Below, piece after piece: positions 19,351 to 54,879 of a DNA stretch of 64,000 nucleotides. Numbering within the stretch: position 1 is the stretch's first letter; each line of letters starts with the position of its first letter. The notes beneath the pieces are model-generated. The model worked only from the letters and a program-made list of their open reading frames with translations. It searched no databases and was not told the origin of the DNA. The DNA is from Gigantopelta aegis (lineage: Eukaryota; Mollusca; Gastropoda; Neomphalida; Peltospiridae): assembly GCF_016097555.1 (NCBI RefSeq), contig NC_054703.1, positions 20,811,610 through 20,875,609 of the forward strand, in the 5' to 3' direction. The position numbers and the translations under genes are program-made.

Positions 19351-19800
19351 TTAATATAAGGGTTTACCGGACAAAAAACTCGGGACTTCGTTTTTGGTTT
19401 GAGCGTTGCGGTGTTTTTGATCGAGCCAACGATATTCTACTGTAGGCCTATATATATATATAAAGAGCGTTGTACGACAAAAGTAAGTATTTAAGTGTTC
19501 TGCATTACGTAAAGAGTATGGATTTGTTTCACCGATAGGTCTTGGTAAATGAAGAGCTAAATAAGTAGGTAACAAGTTATTTGACAGTTTAAACATTATG
19601 CATAATTTGTGTTGTTCACGCCTTTTTGAGAGTGGTGCGAAACCGGTTTCTTTATAAATAAGATCGTGTGAAGTTCCCCTAACAGCACCACAAATTGTTC
19701 TAAGAGCATATAACTGAATATTTTCAAGGTTTTGTGCTAACTGAAAGGAACAGTCATCCCAAATAATATCAGCATAATCAAATACTGGAAGAATAAATAA
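19351..19800 (-). pseudogene. LINE reverse transcriptase C-terminal remnant
   Basis: One open minus-strand frame reads LPVFDYADIIWDDCS, NLENIQLYALRTICGA, GTSHDLIYKETGFAPLSKRR, MFKLSNNLLPTYL and YSLRNAEHLNTYF. This is the conserved end of the reverse transcriptase protein of CR1/jockey-like LINEs (D-YAD--W ... LE-IQ--ALR-I-GA--GTSH). The catalytic domain is missing. Confidence 0.82.
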
Positions 19801-20250
19801 AATTTATTGCAGATAAAATAATTTATGTTGAACTATTCTAATTTCTGTGTTTCTATGTTAATATAAATAAGAATACTATTTAGTACCAAGGTTACGCCAG
19901 AAGCACACAATCGAACTCGTCCTACTATTATTATAAATAGATTAACTAAATTAATATAAATAGATTAACCAATCAAAACACTTTCTGTTACTGAGAAAAT
20001 TATGCCATCACACATCGAGTCACAGGTAATTAATTTAAGCATTTTCTGTTAATCCCACCATCCACCCCTTCACTCACCAGGCGAGTTTTTGGTACGCCTC
20101 CTTTTTTTTTTTTATATAAATTGGTACATGTTAATGTTGTTTAAGTAAATGCATGTACATTCATATAACATAATTGAAATAATGATACGTCATTTTAATA
20201 AAAAATGACATTTACTGCAAAGACCGAATTGTGTTGTTCTTTACAGTAAC
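19801..20250. other. AT-rich intergenic stretch, no feature seen
   Basis: Contains a poly-T run at 20103 and a 16-bp direct repeat (ATAAATAGATTAAC near 19935 and 19958). No coding potential seen. Confidence 0.4.
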
Positions 20251-20251
20251 C

Positions 20252-20632
20252 AGACCGGCCTCGGTGGCGTCGTGGTTAGGTCATCGGTCTACAGGCTGGT
20301 AGGTACTGGGTTCAGATCCCAGTCGAGGCATGGGATTTTTAATCCAAATATCGACTCCAAACCCTGAGTGAGTGTTCCGCAAGACTCAGTGGGTAGGTGT
20401 AAACCACTTGCACCGACACGATCCATAACTGGTTCAACAAAGGCCATGGTTTGTGCTATCCTGCCTGTGGGAAGCGCAGATAAAAGATCCCTTGCTGCTA
20501 ATCGGAAAGAGTATCCCATGTAGTGGCGACAGCGGGTTTCCTCTCAAAATCTGTGTGGTTCTTAACCATATGTCTGACGCCATATAACCGTAAATAAAAT
20601 GTGTTGAGTGCGTTGTTAAATAAAACGAAGAA
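20252..20632 (+). mobile_element. SINE, type D
   Basis: tRNA-like head GGCCTCGGTGGCGTCGTGG and GGGTTCAGATCCCAGTCGAGG (A and B boxes), type D linker CTCCAAACCCTGAGTGAGTG, then the body and tail shared with type A. Confidence 0.92.
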
Positions 20633-20639
20633 CATTCGA

Positions 20640-21335
20640 GTTTTGATTTTGGCTGTGCAGTTAAATTTCAATGTGATGATTGGAGGGCTAGTTGAATTTG
20701 AGAAGGGCCAGTAGGATTTTTCTTCAACTGACCCTGCTGGCGACCACGGTTTTTATGTTAATTTTCAATCTTGTTTATATACAAATATTTATATTTTGAC
20801 AGGTTAAAAATACAATAGTTTTACTTTTTTCAACACTAAATGCACGTCTTGTATTTTTCTCAACATGTTCATGTTGACTAATTATCACTTCAGTTGTATA
20901 ATAAGGAAAGGTCTTTATATAGTCTACGCCTGTTGACCAATCCCATCTGTTAATATATAAACAGAAATAAATATTGTTTAGACCAAAATATGAAAGATTC
21001 CTTTCCCGCTATTTAATTACTGACAAGGTGACACCTTGCCATCCGCATTGTCGTGAAACAACAATGCCTGCTAGTTAATATTAAATAATATTAACTCGAT
21101 CATGGGGTTTGGCAAGCAGATGGTGGGCGTGTCGCACATTCTAACAGAAACCTTTATAACTAGGATACCTAAATAGCAATGGCCTAGCTATGTAAAAGTT
21201 GTAAATTAAATCAGTTTTTCAAACTACATTTCATAATGATTATTGATTTCCTGGTACTTTTGTTTCAATTACAATCCATTAATCCAATCCAGTATAAACA
21301 CTGGAGTAAAACAAGTTTATTCTTTCACCATTCTT
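20640..21335. other. Intergenic, no feature seen
   Basis: AT-rich without a recognised repeat. Open frames are short and shadow-like. Confidence 0.4.
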
Positions 21336-21339
21336 GTTT

Positions 21340-22209
21340 ATAATTGGGATAGACTGGATCATGAAGAATGTGGAACAGTCAGGAAGAAGAGGGATTCAGT
21401 GGACTTTCGCAAGCATGCTCGAAGACCTGGATTTCGCAGACGACATACGTTTACTTTATCACCGTCATATAGACATATAGGCCAAGACACGAGACCTAGC
21501 AACCACTGCAGAGGAGATTGGACTTAAGATCAACATTCCTAAGACTAAACTCATGAGAATGAACACCAAGTCCAACGAATCCATTATCCTTCATGGTGAC
21601 AAAGTTGCAGAAGTTGATGACTTCACCTACCTTGGCTCTAAGTTGACAGCCGATTGAAACAGTGAAACAGAAATCCACTCAAGTATCTCCAAGGCAAGCC
21701 AGACCTTTACATCACTCCGAAACATCTGGAAAGCAAGCAAGATTAGTTTGAAGACAAAGATACGCCTTTTTTAAAGCACTGTCTTAAGCACTCTACTGTA
21801 TGGAGCAGAATCCTGGAAAATGACCAAGACCATCGGTCAGAACTTGGAGGTCTTTCAAAATCGGTGCCTTCGCAGGATTCTGAATATCTTCTGGCCCAAC
21901 ATCATAACCAATGAAGAACTCCACAAACAAACCTCCACATTGGTATCGGAGATCAAGCGCCGAAGATGGCGCTGGACTGGTCATGTTATCAGAATGCCTC
22001 AAACAGCTCTACCAAGAGTAGTCCTGGAAAAGGGAAACGAGGAAGACCGAAAGAAACATGGAGGAGGACAGTAGAGAAGGAAATTCGAGAGAGCAGCCTG
22101 AGCCGGGGGATGCTGGAGAAGCTGGCAAAAGACAGGCAGCAGTGGCGATCTCTGGTTACAGCTTTATGTGCTTCTTAGCACGAAGGGGATTAAGTAAGTA
22201 AGTAAGTAA
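21340..22209 (+). pseudogene. 5'-truncated LINE, probably RTE-like, reverse transcriptase remnant
   Basis: Frame 1 reads IIGIDWIMKNVEQSG, LEDLDFADDIRLLYH (the FADD catalytic motif), IGLKINIPKTKLMRMN, DDFTYLGSKL, TLLYGAESWK, NRCLRRILNIFWPN and WRWTGHVIRMP, interrupted by TAG, TGA and TAA. After about 22030 the frame shifts to GKGKRGRPKETWRRTVEKEI ... QQWRSLVTALCAS-stop. It ends in (TAAG)n, a short tandem 3' tail as RTE-type LINEs often have. Clade assignment is tentative; the copy is inactive. Confidence 0.87.
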
Positions 22210-22922
22210 TTAGTGCTTCAAGCAGGCTTTATTTGTCATATGATTATGCATGATGTATGGACACCCCCATAAATAACGTACATGTCCCAATCCACGTCAA
22301 TTTTAATTTAGTTTTTTTTCAAAACATCTATTTATTAAAATAGTATTAAACGTTAAAGTTTGCTTTATTTAACGACACTACTGGAGCACATTGATCAATT
22401 CATCAGCGGCTATTGGATGTCAAACATTTGGTAATTATGACTTGTAGTCATCAGAGGAAACCCGCAACATTTTGTCTAATGCAGCAAGGAATCTTTTAGG
22501 GGAACCCGGGGCATAGTGGACCGACATTTTTTGGTTGGATAAAACGCTGTGAAAAAGCGAGGCAATCGAAACATTTAGTTCTTATCCTATGATTTATGAT
22601 TAAAACTAACATGCGACACAAACGTAATGCAGCTAACAACGATCTTTATTGAAATATATAGAATTATAAACTTCATAAAAATTTAACTTTAACCCCGGAG
22701 CCCTGGGGCAAAGTGAAACCTGTTACGGGGCATAGTGGAATGCTATTTTATTTTGTGTATATTTTGACAAAAAGTATTTGATTCAACTCGGTGTATGAAA
22801 TTACGATAGTCCATAATGCATGTTCAATCCGCACACACAAATTTGATTATAGTAACAGTTACTTATATCGATGTAATTCTCTTGATGTTAAAAATATAAT
22901 TTTATATTTTTGCAAACATTTT

Positions 22923-24815
22923 CTATTCCTTGCAGAGGTCACATGTATAATTGTCGTCTACGTCATTTAGCCCTGCACATTCTTCATGTGCCCATTTGTT
23001 ACACTTATCACACATGATCCACTCTTCGCCACCTTTCGATTGGGAATAAAGGCCAGAACAATAAATGCATGGAACATCCTCGTTACTCCCCTGTTTTTCC
23101 ACCAACTATGCAATTTTTTTGCGCCTTTCCTTTACCTTTCCCTTTTCCCATACCATTACTTTGACCCTTTCCACCTGCTTTTTTTTAAACAAACAACTGG
23201 ACTTTGGAGGATGGTTTCATTCGTTTCCAATTAAGATCACATTCCAATTCTTTTAAATAAGGACTGCCTGTCAGTATGACCGTTTTGCCTCTTCTGATAC
23301 CTTGTCTCCTTGGTTCTGTCTGCTCCACACGAGGGACTCCCATGATGTATGCGGGAGACACATACTCGATACCATTCGTCTTGGAAGGTGATGTTGATGG
23401 AGTTGCTGCAGTGTTAGATGGACCTGGTGTTGCAGCATCAGATAAAACCGGTGTTGTCGCGTCAGATGGAGCTGATATAGTGTTAACATCCATTGGAGTT
23501 GCAGCATCAGATGAAGTTATTTGTGTAGTGTTAAACTGTTCTGGTGCTGAAGGTGCTGGTGGAGCTCGATCTGGTTGTGTAGCATAAGATGGAGTTAGTT
23601 CATCTCCTGGTGTGGGTTTGTCTCTGGTTTCTGCTGCGGCAAAAATGTGATCCGGGAATATATTTGGATTAAATGGACAAATTCCGGTTTTTGCGAAACC
23701 ACTAATGGCTGTTGATGTAGTTGCAGCCTTCTGGTAGGCAGCCCCAAAGAGACCTGCAACTTGGTAGATTGTGATGATCTTTCCTGGATGCTTCCTGAGC
23801 CATACCCGCACTTCCTATTCATAGTATGTGTTTAGTGGTCCCATAAATGATACGTCAAGTGGTTGCAGGCGATGTGACGTGTGCGGTGGGATTACCAGGA
23901 TATGCACATGATTTTCCCTTGCCATTTCGATTAAGGTGAGGTTTTTCGTATAGGTTGCATGACCATCAAACAGCAGAAGGACTGGATCTTCAGCTGAAGG
24001 CTTTACGTGGTGCAGAAAATGCTTGAACCGTGTTTGTGCGAATATCTCGGACTGCATCCAGCCAGATGGGTGACATGTAATTACAGTTTCCAGCGGTGCT
24101 CCAACTTCAAATAGTGGATTGAGATTCTTTCGAGGGACGATAAGTAATGGGGGTATGTATTACCAAGAGCATTAAAACATATATCTGCTGTGACCAACGT
24201 TCCCCTTTCCGCTGAGGCGAGTGCACCAACCTGTTTTTTACCCTTCATTGATATAACTTTTGAAGTCTTGTTTGGCACTGTCATCACTCCAGTTTCATCG
24301 TTGTTATAGATACGACTTGGTGGGAAATGGTATGTTTCATACAGCGAGTTCAATAATCGGTAGAAATTCATGACAACTACCTTGTCTGGTGTACGCAGTG
24401 ACAACATTTGATGACGTTTCAAAAATCCGTACACAAAATCCTCTCCTGCCATCTTCAGTTCCATATTGAATGGATGTTCTACATGGTTTCTGACAGCAAA
24501 TTGGAATGATAGCTGTGGGAATTCCTTGAGAGTTAAACCAAATAAACGACTCTCCATGAACAAAAGATAGTCTGCAAGGTCCTTTTCTTGCTGTTGACTG
24601 AACACTGGCCTGAAACGCCCTAGCCCCTTTTGTGTCACATCACCAGGTTCACCATCTTTCCTTACTCTTCGGAACAGAGTTGTCTTAGGAATACTGTATG
24701 TCTCAGATGCATCTGTAAGGGTCATTTCTTTGTCACGTACTTTAGCCACCGCTTCCTTCATAGCCTGTTCCGACCATTTCTGCTGGTCAGTTGTTCGCTT
24801 GTAATTGCGAACCAT
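22923..24815 (-). pseudogene. pogo-type transposase with C-terminal PHD finger, broken
   Basis: DNA transposase of the pogo branch of the Tc1/mariner superfamily. From the start at 24815: a psq-type helix-turn-helix (about residues 12-55, TLTDASETYSIPKTTLFRRV), a CENP-B-like second DNA-binding region (GEDFVYGFLKRHQMLSLRTP), catalytic D173 (IYNNDETGV), then after a break the second Asp (LLLFDGHATY) and third Asp (PPHTSHRLQPLD), 36 residues apart. A Ser/Thr/Pro-rich stretch follows and then a PHD zinc finger (CIYC ... CDKC-KWAHEEC ... CDLC). Lesions: one base apparently lost in a C5 run near 24150, an in-frame TAG at 23815-23817, a frameshift in an A8 run near 23187, and a stop at about 23106. 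Everything else is readable, so inactivation looks fairly recent. Confidence 0.9.
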
Positions 24816-25128
24816 ATTGCCTAAAATAAGAGAGAAAAAGACACTGTGTAGGATGCATGTAGTCCTAATGTTATGGAGATTGGTGTTAAAATTATGTAAA
24901 AACAGACATTTAACTGAGTGTTAATCAATATAATTAATAAAGCGTTAATTAATATAATTAATAATAATAATAATAATTACGTGTTAATAATTAAAAAGTC
25001 AAATAGAATGACCGTTCCACTTTGCCCCACCCACTTTACCCCGACCACGTGTTATTTTCTAAATTCCTCGTGCTACTGTGTTAATAGATCTACGCAAGAA
25101 ATATCGTCATGCATATGGCATATATTGA
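24816..25128. other. 5' untranslated part of the pogo element
   Basis: AT-rich (AATAAT)n-like run at 24940-24975 and the subterminal motifs CCACTTTGCCCC and CCACTTTACCCC (25017-25043). No coding frame. Confidence 0.6.
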
Positions 25129-25592
25129 CCTTAGATTTAGGTAGTACTAAACCAAATAACTTCCGTTTGCGTCAAAGTTCGAGGGGCACCCAACTTTTGA
25201 TAGAGAAGTGAACACCACAAGTCCTGTGATTGGTTATAAATGTGAGCGTGTTGGTTGTAAAAAATAATAGTTTCATCTGGGTAAAAAAAAAAAGTGCAAT
25301 TTTATTTCATCTAGTACCAATGTGTCAAGTAGCCTTGTGCTTGAAACATGTATGGGGTACCTGTAAAAAAAAGTACTCGAATTTTGTGCGAAACTAGGGT
25401 AGTCATAGACGCTACCCGTTATCTCAGAAACGAGCAGCTTGACCCCCATTTTTTTCTGATTCACTTTAAGTGTAAGGGGTGGTAGTATTTATATCCGTGG
25501 CGTTTATGTCGGTTGATACGTTGCAGGTAGGAGTTTTAGCCGCATATGTTACTATTGTCGTCTATGGGATTTGATTTGGTAGTATACACCCT
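25129..25592 (-). mobile_element. ~460-bp interspersed repeat, copy 2, nested in the pogo element
   Basis: Reverse-complement match to 3302-3765 with the same outer limits (TATAGGGTGTATACTACC to TTTAGTACTAC). Confidence 0.75.
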
Positions 25593-25904
25593 ATAACACC
25601 ATGGAAAACATTTGTAAGAAATGGCTTCCATCAAAAACATTGCGTCATCAAACAACCTTGCGATGATGTGAGTTGCAGGCATATGACGTCATTAACATAG
25701 ATTTGCGAGGGCTGTTTCACTTTGCCCCGTGTTTCGCTTTACCCCGTGTTCCCCTATATATATGCACTTTCCCACAGACAGGAAAAGACATACCACGGCC
25801 TTTGACCAGTTGTGGTTCACTGGTTGGAACGATCGAGGTGGTTCGATGCTCAAGCACCTCAAACGAGCACAAAACCGACTGAGCTAAATCCCGCCCTCAG
25901 AGAG

Positions 25905-26092
25905 AGAGAGAGAGAGAGGCAGGCTCATTTTTTTTAAACCGGAAGTTGTGATGCGTCTTGGCGTGACGGTGGAATTTACAAAACAAAACCCAAACGAACG
26001 GAGTTGTCTAAACTTCAAACTTTTAATTTTATGTCGATGATTTTAATTAAAACATCTGCTTTAGCCTGCTGTCTGCTTAAATAAGAAGGGAA
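25905..26092 (+). promoter_or_regulatory. Presumed 5' UTR / promoter region of the ACP6-like gene
   Basis: Begins after the (GA)n run at 25898-25918. No TATA box is evident. Only position supports this. The start codon context GGGAAATGA has a purine at -3. Confidence 0.35.
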
Positions 26093-50028
<23,936 letters not shown>

Positions 50029-50496
50029 TGAGCTGTTGATGCCTCTAATAAGAGTCGACCCGTCGACTTAGTGACCAGGTTGGTTCAAGTTTTACTAGCC
50101 TCTTGTTTGTTTTTGGAAGCTTCATTTAATGTCGAATGAAAACCATATTTTGTTTAGAATTTTAGATTTTACCTTCTTTTTTTTTTAAACGTTCACAATA
50201 CATGCTTACGGCAATCGGCAGTGACGTGGAGATTGGTGTCAGTGTTTAATTCGCCATGGCACTTTTTAAACTGTGGACTACATTTATTTTGTTCGACGGA
50301 ATGTTTTTTTTTTTAGAGAGATTGCTGTAATACTGCGAATTAAAAATAAAAAATTGTGGTTTTAATAAAAATTTCGTTGGGGACTTAAAAAGGTAGTATC
50401 ATAAATTTTTATTATGAGTATGCAGGTATTATATTTTCGTTATGTTCTTAAATGTTTTGACTGCACCGGACCACGAATTACATGAAAATTTGGTTG

Positions 50497-50795
50497 GGAT
50501 TTGGCTCAGTCAGTTGAGGTGCTTGTGTCCCAGGATCGAACCACCTCAGTGGATCCATTCGGCTAATTGGGTTTTTCTCATTCCAACCAGTGCACCACAA
50601 CTAGTCAAAGACCGTGGTTTGTGCTTTTCTGTCTGTGGGAAAGCAGATTTAAAAGATCCCTTCCTGCATTAGAAAAAATGTAGTGGGTTTCCTCTGATGA
50701 CTACGAGTCAGAATTACCCAATGTTTGACATCCAATAGCCGATGATTAATTAATCAATGTGTTCTAGTGGTGCCGTTAAACAAAAAAAACTTTAT
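50497..50795 (+). mobile_element. SINE, type C
   Basis: TTTGGCTCAGTCAGTTGAGG head, CAGGATCGAACCACCTCAG B-box region, body, tail TTGACATCCAATAGCCGATG and CCGTTAAACAAAAAAAAC. Confidence 0.92.
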
Positions 50796-50826
50796 TTTAT
50801 ATAAAAATTATGCCACCAATGTCCAT

Positions 50827-50832
50827 GAATAA
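50827..50832 (+). promoter_or_regulatory. Candidate polyadenylation signal AATAAA
   Basis: AATAAA after the type C SINE downstream of the presumed ACP6-like stop. One of several AATAAA words here; position only. Confidence 0.2.
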
Positions 50833-51201
50833 AAGAGATTTAACAGTATACTATTTCTTTCAAGACATCGGTTTTGTCTTGTTTTTTAGTCCAATGTAAT
50901 TTTTACTACTACGTCTAGTTTAATGACTTCTCAGATCAAGTTCAGGTATGACTGTTTGGTATGTGATATTGCTTTTTACAACCCTCATCCTGCAGGATTT
51001 CTACCAGAGGGTACAGAGGAGAATATTATGCACTCTAAAATCTTGGAAATTAATGGATATTTTGATTTTTAGATAGATGATAGTAAGAGAACTGCTGTTT
51101 TAATTTTGTCAAAGTATATTGAAATGTATGTGTCCAGTTTGAAAAGACTTCAAAACTTAACCACCACTTACAGGTTTTTTTTTCTCTAAAATTTGACTTA
51201 A

Positions 51202-51583
51202 TTAAAGGGATATTCCTGAGTTTGCTGCATTAATAACTAATAAACTGACTAATAAAATATTTCTACGATTAAACTTGCATATTAAATATATTTTCTTGTT
51301 TAGAAGTATATTCAATGAGTTTCTTGTTGTCTTAATATTTATAAGAAGCCCAAACTGGAATTTTTCTTCAAATAATTTCGTACGTACGAAAAAACAATAT
51401 TTTAGGAAATGAAATGAAATTTAACCTAGAACAAATATTAGAACGATCAGTAACATGTTCAATATACAGCCACTAATATTCTAAACAAGAAAATATATTT
51501 GATATGTAATTACAATCGTAAAAAAGTCTTCGTTAGTGGATAACATCTCAAAAATTGCAGCAAACTCAGGAATGTCCCTTTAA
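51202..51583. mobile_element. TTAA-flanked palindromic MITE, copy 2
   Basis: TTAAAGGGATATTCCTGAGT and (inverted) TTAAAGGGACATTCCTGAGT ends, same interior as 34878-35266. Confidence 0.9.
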
Positions 51584-51589
51584 GTTAGG

Positions 51590-52180
51590 AGTACTTACTG
51601 GTGGTTCTTGCCATGCAGGGTTTTTTTTTTCAATACCCCAAAATGTATTTTTCATAATTCTAAAAATGCAATTTCGACTGAAAAGTAATGGTTATTGAGA
51701 CACGCTCTAGTTATTTTTCAGGGGCCTAGCTTCCACATACCACCTGAGATTACAAATATTTAGCTTTTATGTGTGTGGTGTGGGTGGGGTGGGCACAGAC
51801 AATGGCATTTTATTACATCGCCGAAAACATCTGTGTACCACCTGTAAATCCCAAGCTAGGCCCCTGTTTTTAGACGGTATTACCCTGTTTAAACATCACA
51901 GACTTTAGTTTTGACTTTGGGAATTTTCATTTTCATTTCAAGAACACCTCATTATGCCAATTAAGTTTGAATTTAAACAAGTAATACAATGCATGTAGTT
52001 GTGTTTATTTAATTAAATGAATAGAATTTAAGTTTAATCTTAAATTTAATTATACAAGTGGCTTTTTGTCTTCTGCTCTGTATATAGTTACATATATACG
52101 GTTTAGTTAGGCTGGTGGAGCATGCACAGATCTTAACAAGAAGCCGTTAGTTGACTGTAAAGTTAGAAAGGAAATTTTTT
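51590..52180. other. Downstream flank of the ACP6-like gene, no gene seen
   Basis: A GT-rich patch near 51775 and AT-rich sequence. No exon-like frames. Confidence 0.4.
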
Positions 52181-52340
52181 TAAATATTTATTTTGCATTA
52201 TGAAATGGGAGTGAATTAGGTGTGTTTGTCAGGTGTTACATTTCATTTTCAAAATATATCTTTATATAATAATAAACAATGGGAATTATTTACATTCAGA
52301 TTGGGAACTTTTTACTCCAGTATTAGGAATAAAAACCGAC
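52181..52340. repeat. Interspersed repeat, copy 2 (see 1553-1760)
   Basis: Blocks TTTTGCATTATGAAA, TTTTCAAAATATATCTTTAT and ACATTCAGATTGGGAA in the same order as the first copy. Confidence 0.6.
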
Positions 52341-52883
52341 ATCGCCGTTAGGCAATGGTGCCGATCATCGGAGTCTTAGAAACATTGCTGATAAAACCCT
52401 GACATTGATGGGGCACTTACGGTTTGTTTTGTTTTTATTATGTACCCTCAAATTAATTTCAATAGGGCATGGCTTTGTATCAGAATCTATGGTATGTGCT
52501 GTCATGTCTGTGTGAAAGTGTATGTAGAAGATACATTGCCGCCAGTTAGTAATCATAAGTTTCAGCTTTAAATTGTGTTGGTTTTGTTTTCAGATTTATC
52601 TTGAAATGATGAAGACCTCAACTTGTAGAAAATAGGGTTAAAGAGAAATGATGATGACCTTGGCTTGGAGGAGAAAGGGTTAAACAGACTACCCTGAGTT
52701 TGGCGCCACTGTAGCATGTTTTCCACTGACGCGGAGCCCATTTAATGCCTAAAATTACATTATATTATTTAATATATTTTTTTTTTCATTTAGAATATTA
52801 ATGTCTGTATGATGATTTCGTATGTGTTTCTGCACACAAGTTTATTGTTACAGTGCATATACATGCTACCTTTTCCATATATA

Positions 52884-53393
52884 CTCTTCAAAAAAAGTAG
52901 GGGAAGCTGCAATATTAATGTTAATATCAACTATTAGACCGAACATACATTTTGACCACAGACATCCTAGTAAAGAACGTTCAGCTCTGTTTGTCAACAC
53001 ACCGAAACACATTCCATAGTTTGCACATGCATCACACAGTTGCCCCGTACACGTGCGTGGGGTGTCATTATTGATTTTGACAATTTCCAGGAAGGTCCAT
53101 TAATCACTGTGGAACATTATTTCTGTCAATCTTTTTCATTCTGTTGATCATACAGTTTTTATTGTTTTGTTTTTAGTCATTTTTATTATTTGAATTTGTC
53201 ATTTACTGATAAAAAATGTCAACTTTAAAATTAAAATCTTTGGTGGTCATAAAACCTACTGTATTACTGTACCGGTTGTAATGTTTGCCCAATTAATACA
53301 CTATTATCATATAACCATTCCCCACAGCTAATATACCTTACAACTTTGGCAATTGTAAATTCTTATTAGAGTTGCCCTACTTTTTTTGAAGAG
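52884..53393. mobile_element. Non-autonomous Tc1-like element (510 bp)
   Basis: Inverted ends CTCTTCAAAAAAAGTAGGG (19 bp) flanked by TA (52882-52883 and 53394-53395). The first 13 bases match the ends of the intact Tc1 element at 16348-17841, then diverge. No transposase frame. Confidence 0.88.
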
Positions 53394-53457
53394 TATATAC
53401 AATTCCACATGTGAATATTCAGGCTTAAGCAAAAAATCGATCTGAGAGCAATTTTTT

Positions 53458-53965
53458 TCTGAGTTTGCTGCATTGTAAGATTTTTTCGACTAATGAAATA
53501 TTTCTACGATTAAACTTACATATTAAATATATTTTCTTGTTTAGAATACCAGTGTCTGTATGTTCAATGTGTTTCTGGTCGTCTTAATATATGTAAGAAG
53601 CCCAAACAGGATTTCGTCTTCAAAATATTGCGTACACATGTACGTACGAAAAAAATATATTTTAGGAAATAAAATGAAATTTAACCTCGTACAAATATTA
53701 GAACAATCAGAAGCACGTTTAATATATAGTCACTAATGTTTTATGCAGAAAAATATATTTGATATTTACTTATAATCTTTAAAACATCTCTGTTAGTCGA
53801 TAACATCTTACAAATTGCAGCAAACTCAGGAATGTCCCTTTAATATCAGGGTTTTGCCAGAGGGTAAAACGGGTATCTATCGAAAACATCTTAAAAATTG
53901 CAGAAAACTCAGGAATGTCCCTTTAATATCAGGGTTTCTAACAGGGTAAAACGGGTATACCCAAA
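53458..53965. mobile_element. TTAA palindromic MITE, copy 3, with duplicated right end
   Basis: Interior and right end as in the other copies (CAGCAAACTCAGGAATGTCC, TTTAA at 53842). The last ~45 bp plus flank (TATCAGGGTTT..AGGGTAAAACGGGTAT) is repeated at 53870-53965. Confidence 0.83.
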
Positions 53966-54194
53966 TGTTTTTGCAGATTTTTTTTTTTTAAGGTAACCTT
54001 TTACCAAAATTAATGACTCTTATCATTACTGTATGGTTTTCTTAACCTTAAACCTAAACTTAACCCATTTTCTTTCTGAGGAAGGCCCCCAGCTCCTCCA
54101 TACCTCCTGTTGACTGGGGTTGCATTCAATTCCATAGCGCCATACCCAAAACATTCTTTCCGACAAAAACACTGAATATATATAGAAAGAGTTG

Positions 54195-54630
54195 CTGGTT
54201 ACTACCTTAAGATATTGGCTTTATCCTGCAAGAGGTTAGGTGGTAATAGCCCAGGGCTCGAATTTGAGAATTTGTCACCAATGGCAATTTTGAGCCAGCC
54301 TATGGCAATTTTTTAAAAGTGATATTTGTAGAAAATAAACCTGACTGAAAGGTTATCTTGTTATATGTAGACATCTTTTAAAGGTGCAAATGTTAAATAT
54401 TGGCAGATAATGTGCACCAGGTGTATACATTTCGTCATTGTTGAGGAGCTTTACCGACGGCACAAAAGTGCCATTGGTCATGCTCTCTATCTATGGCAAT
54501 TTATATCTCAACGATGGCATTTGCTGTCGGTGCCGCCATTAAGTTTGAGGCCTGTAGCTGTGAGACTGCCGAGCAGCATTTGCCATTCAGCTTGAGTAGG
54601 ATAAAGCCGATATCTTAAGACAGTAACCAG
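54195..54630. mobile_element. MITE with ~35-bp inverted ends
   Basis: CTGGTTACTACCTTAAGATAT and GGCTTTATCCT at the left; AGGATAAAGCC and ATATCTTAAGACAGTAACCAG at the right. A CAGGGCTCGAAT-type fragment is nested near 54251. Confidence 0.82.
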
Positions 54631-54879
54631 TTATTTTACTTGTCCTACAATCCAACGAGAATAGTCGAAAGATCATAATTTATTCCAGGTTTTGTACACA
54701 ACTTGAGTACCATCAACTTATAAGCAAGGCATTTGCAGTATGACTCTATCTACATTTTGTAAACTTCAAAAAGCATTTCTAAACTCTTAATTCATAAATA
54801 AGTACATGCATAATTTTGTATGACATGAAACGATATTTGTATATACTGTACTGAAATGAAAAATTTATAGAGGATACTC

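Larger units (their letters stand above)
22499..25754 (-). mobile_element. pogo-type DNA transposon, 3256 bp, decayed
   Basis: Terminal repeats GGGGAACCCGGGGCATAGTG (left) and GGGGAACACGGGGTAAAGCG (right, inverted), flanked by TA at 22497-22498 and 25755-25756. Subterminal copies of GGGGCA(A/T)AGTG(G/A)AA occur on both sides (near 22705, 22737, 25020 and 25725), probable transposase-binding sites. A second repeat is nested at 25129-25592. Confidence 0.92.
22358..25898 (-). mobile_element. SINE, type C, split by the pogo element
   Basis: The tail half (TTTAACGACACTACTGGAGC ... AAGGAATCTTTTA) is at 22358-22498. The head half (TATGCACTTTCCCACAGACAGG ... GGTGGTTCGATGCTC ... GAGCTAAATCCCGCCC) resumes at 25755-25898. 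The join ATCTTTTA|TATATGCAC restores the body found in other copies. Confidence 0.9.

Noticed and set aside
21496..22002. Minus-strand frames over the LINE
   Set aside because: Shadows of the plus-strand reverse transcriptase remnant, which shows clear family motifs.
23276..23587. 103-codon plus-strand frame rich in Val, Gly and Ala
   Set aside because: Antisense shadow of the Ser/Thr/Pro-rich part of the pogo transposase.
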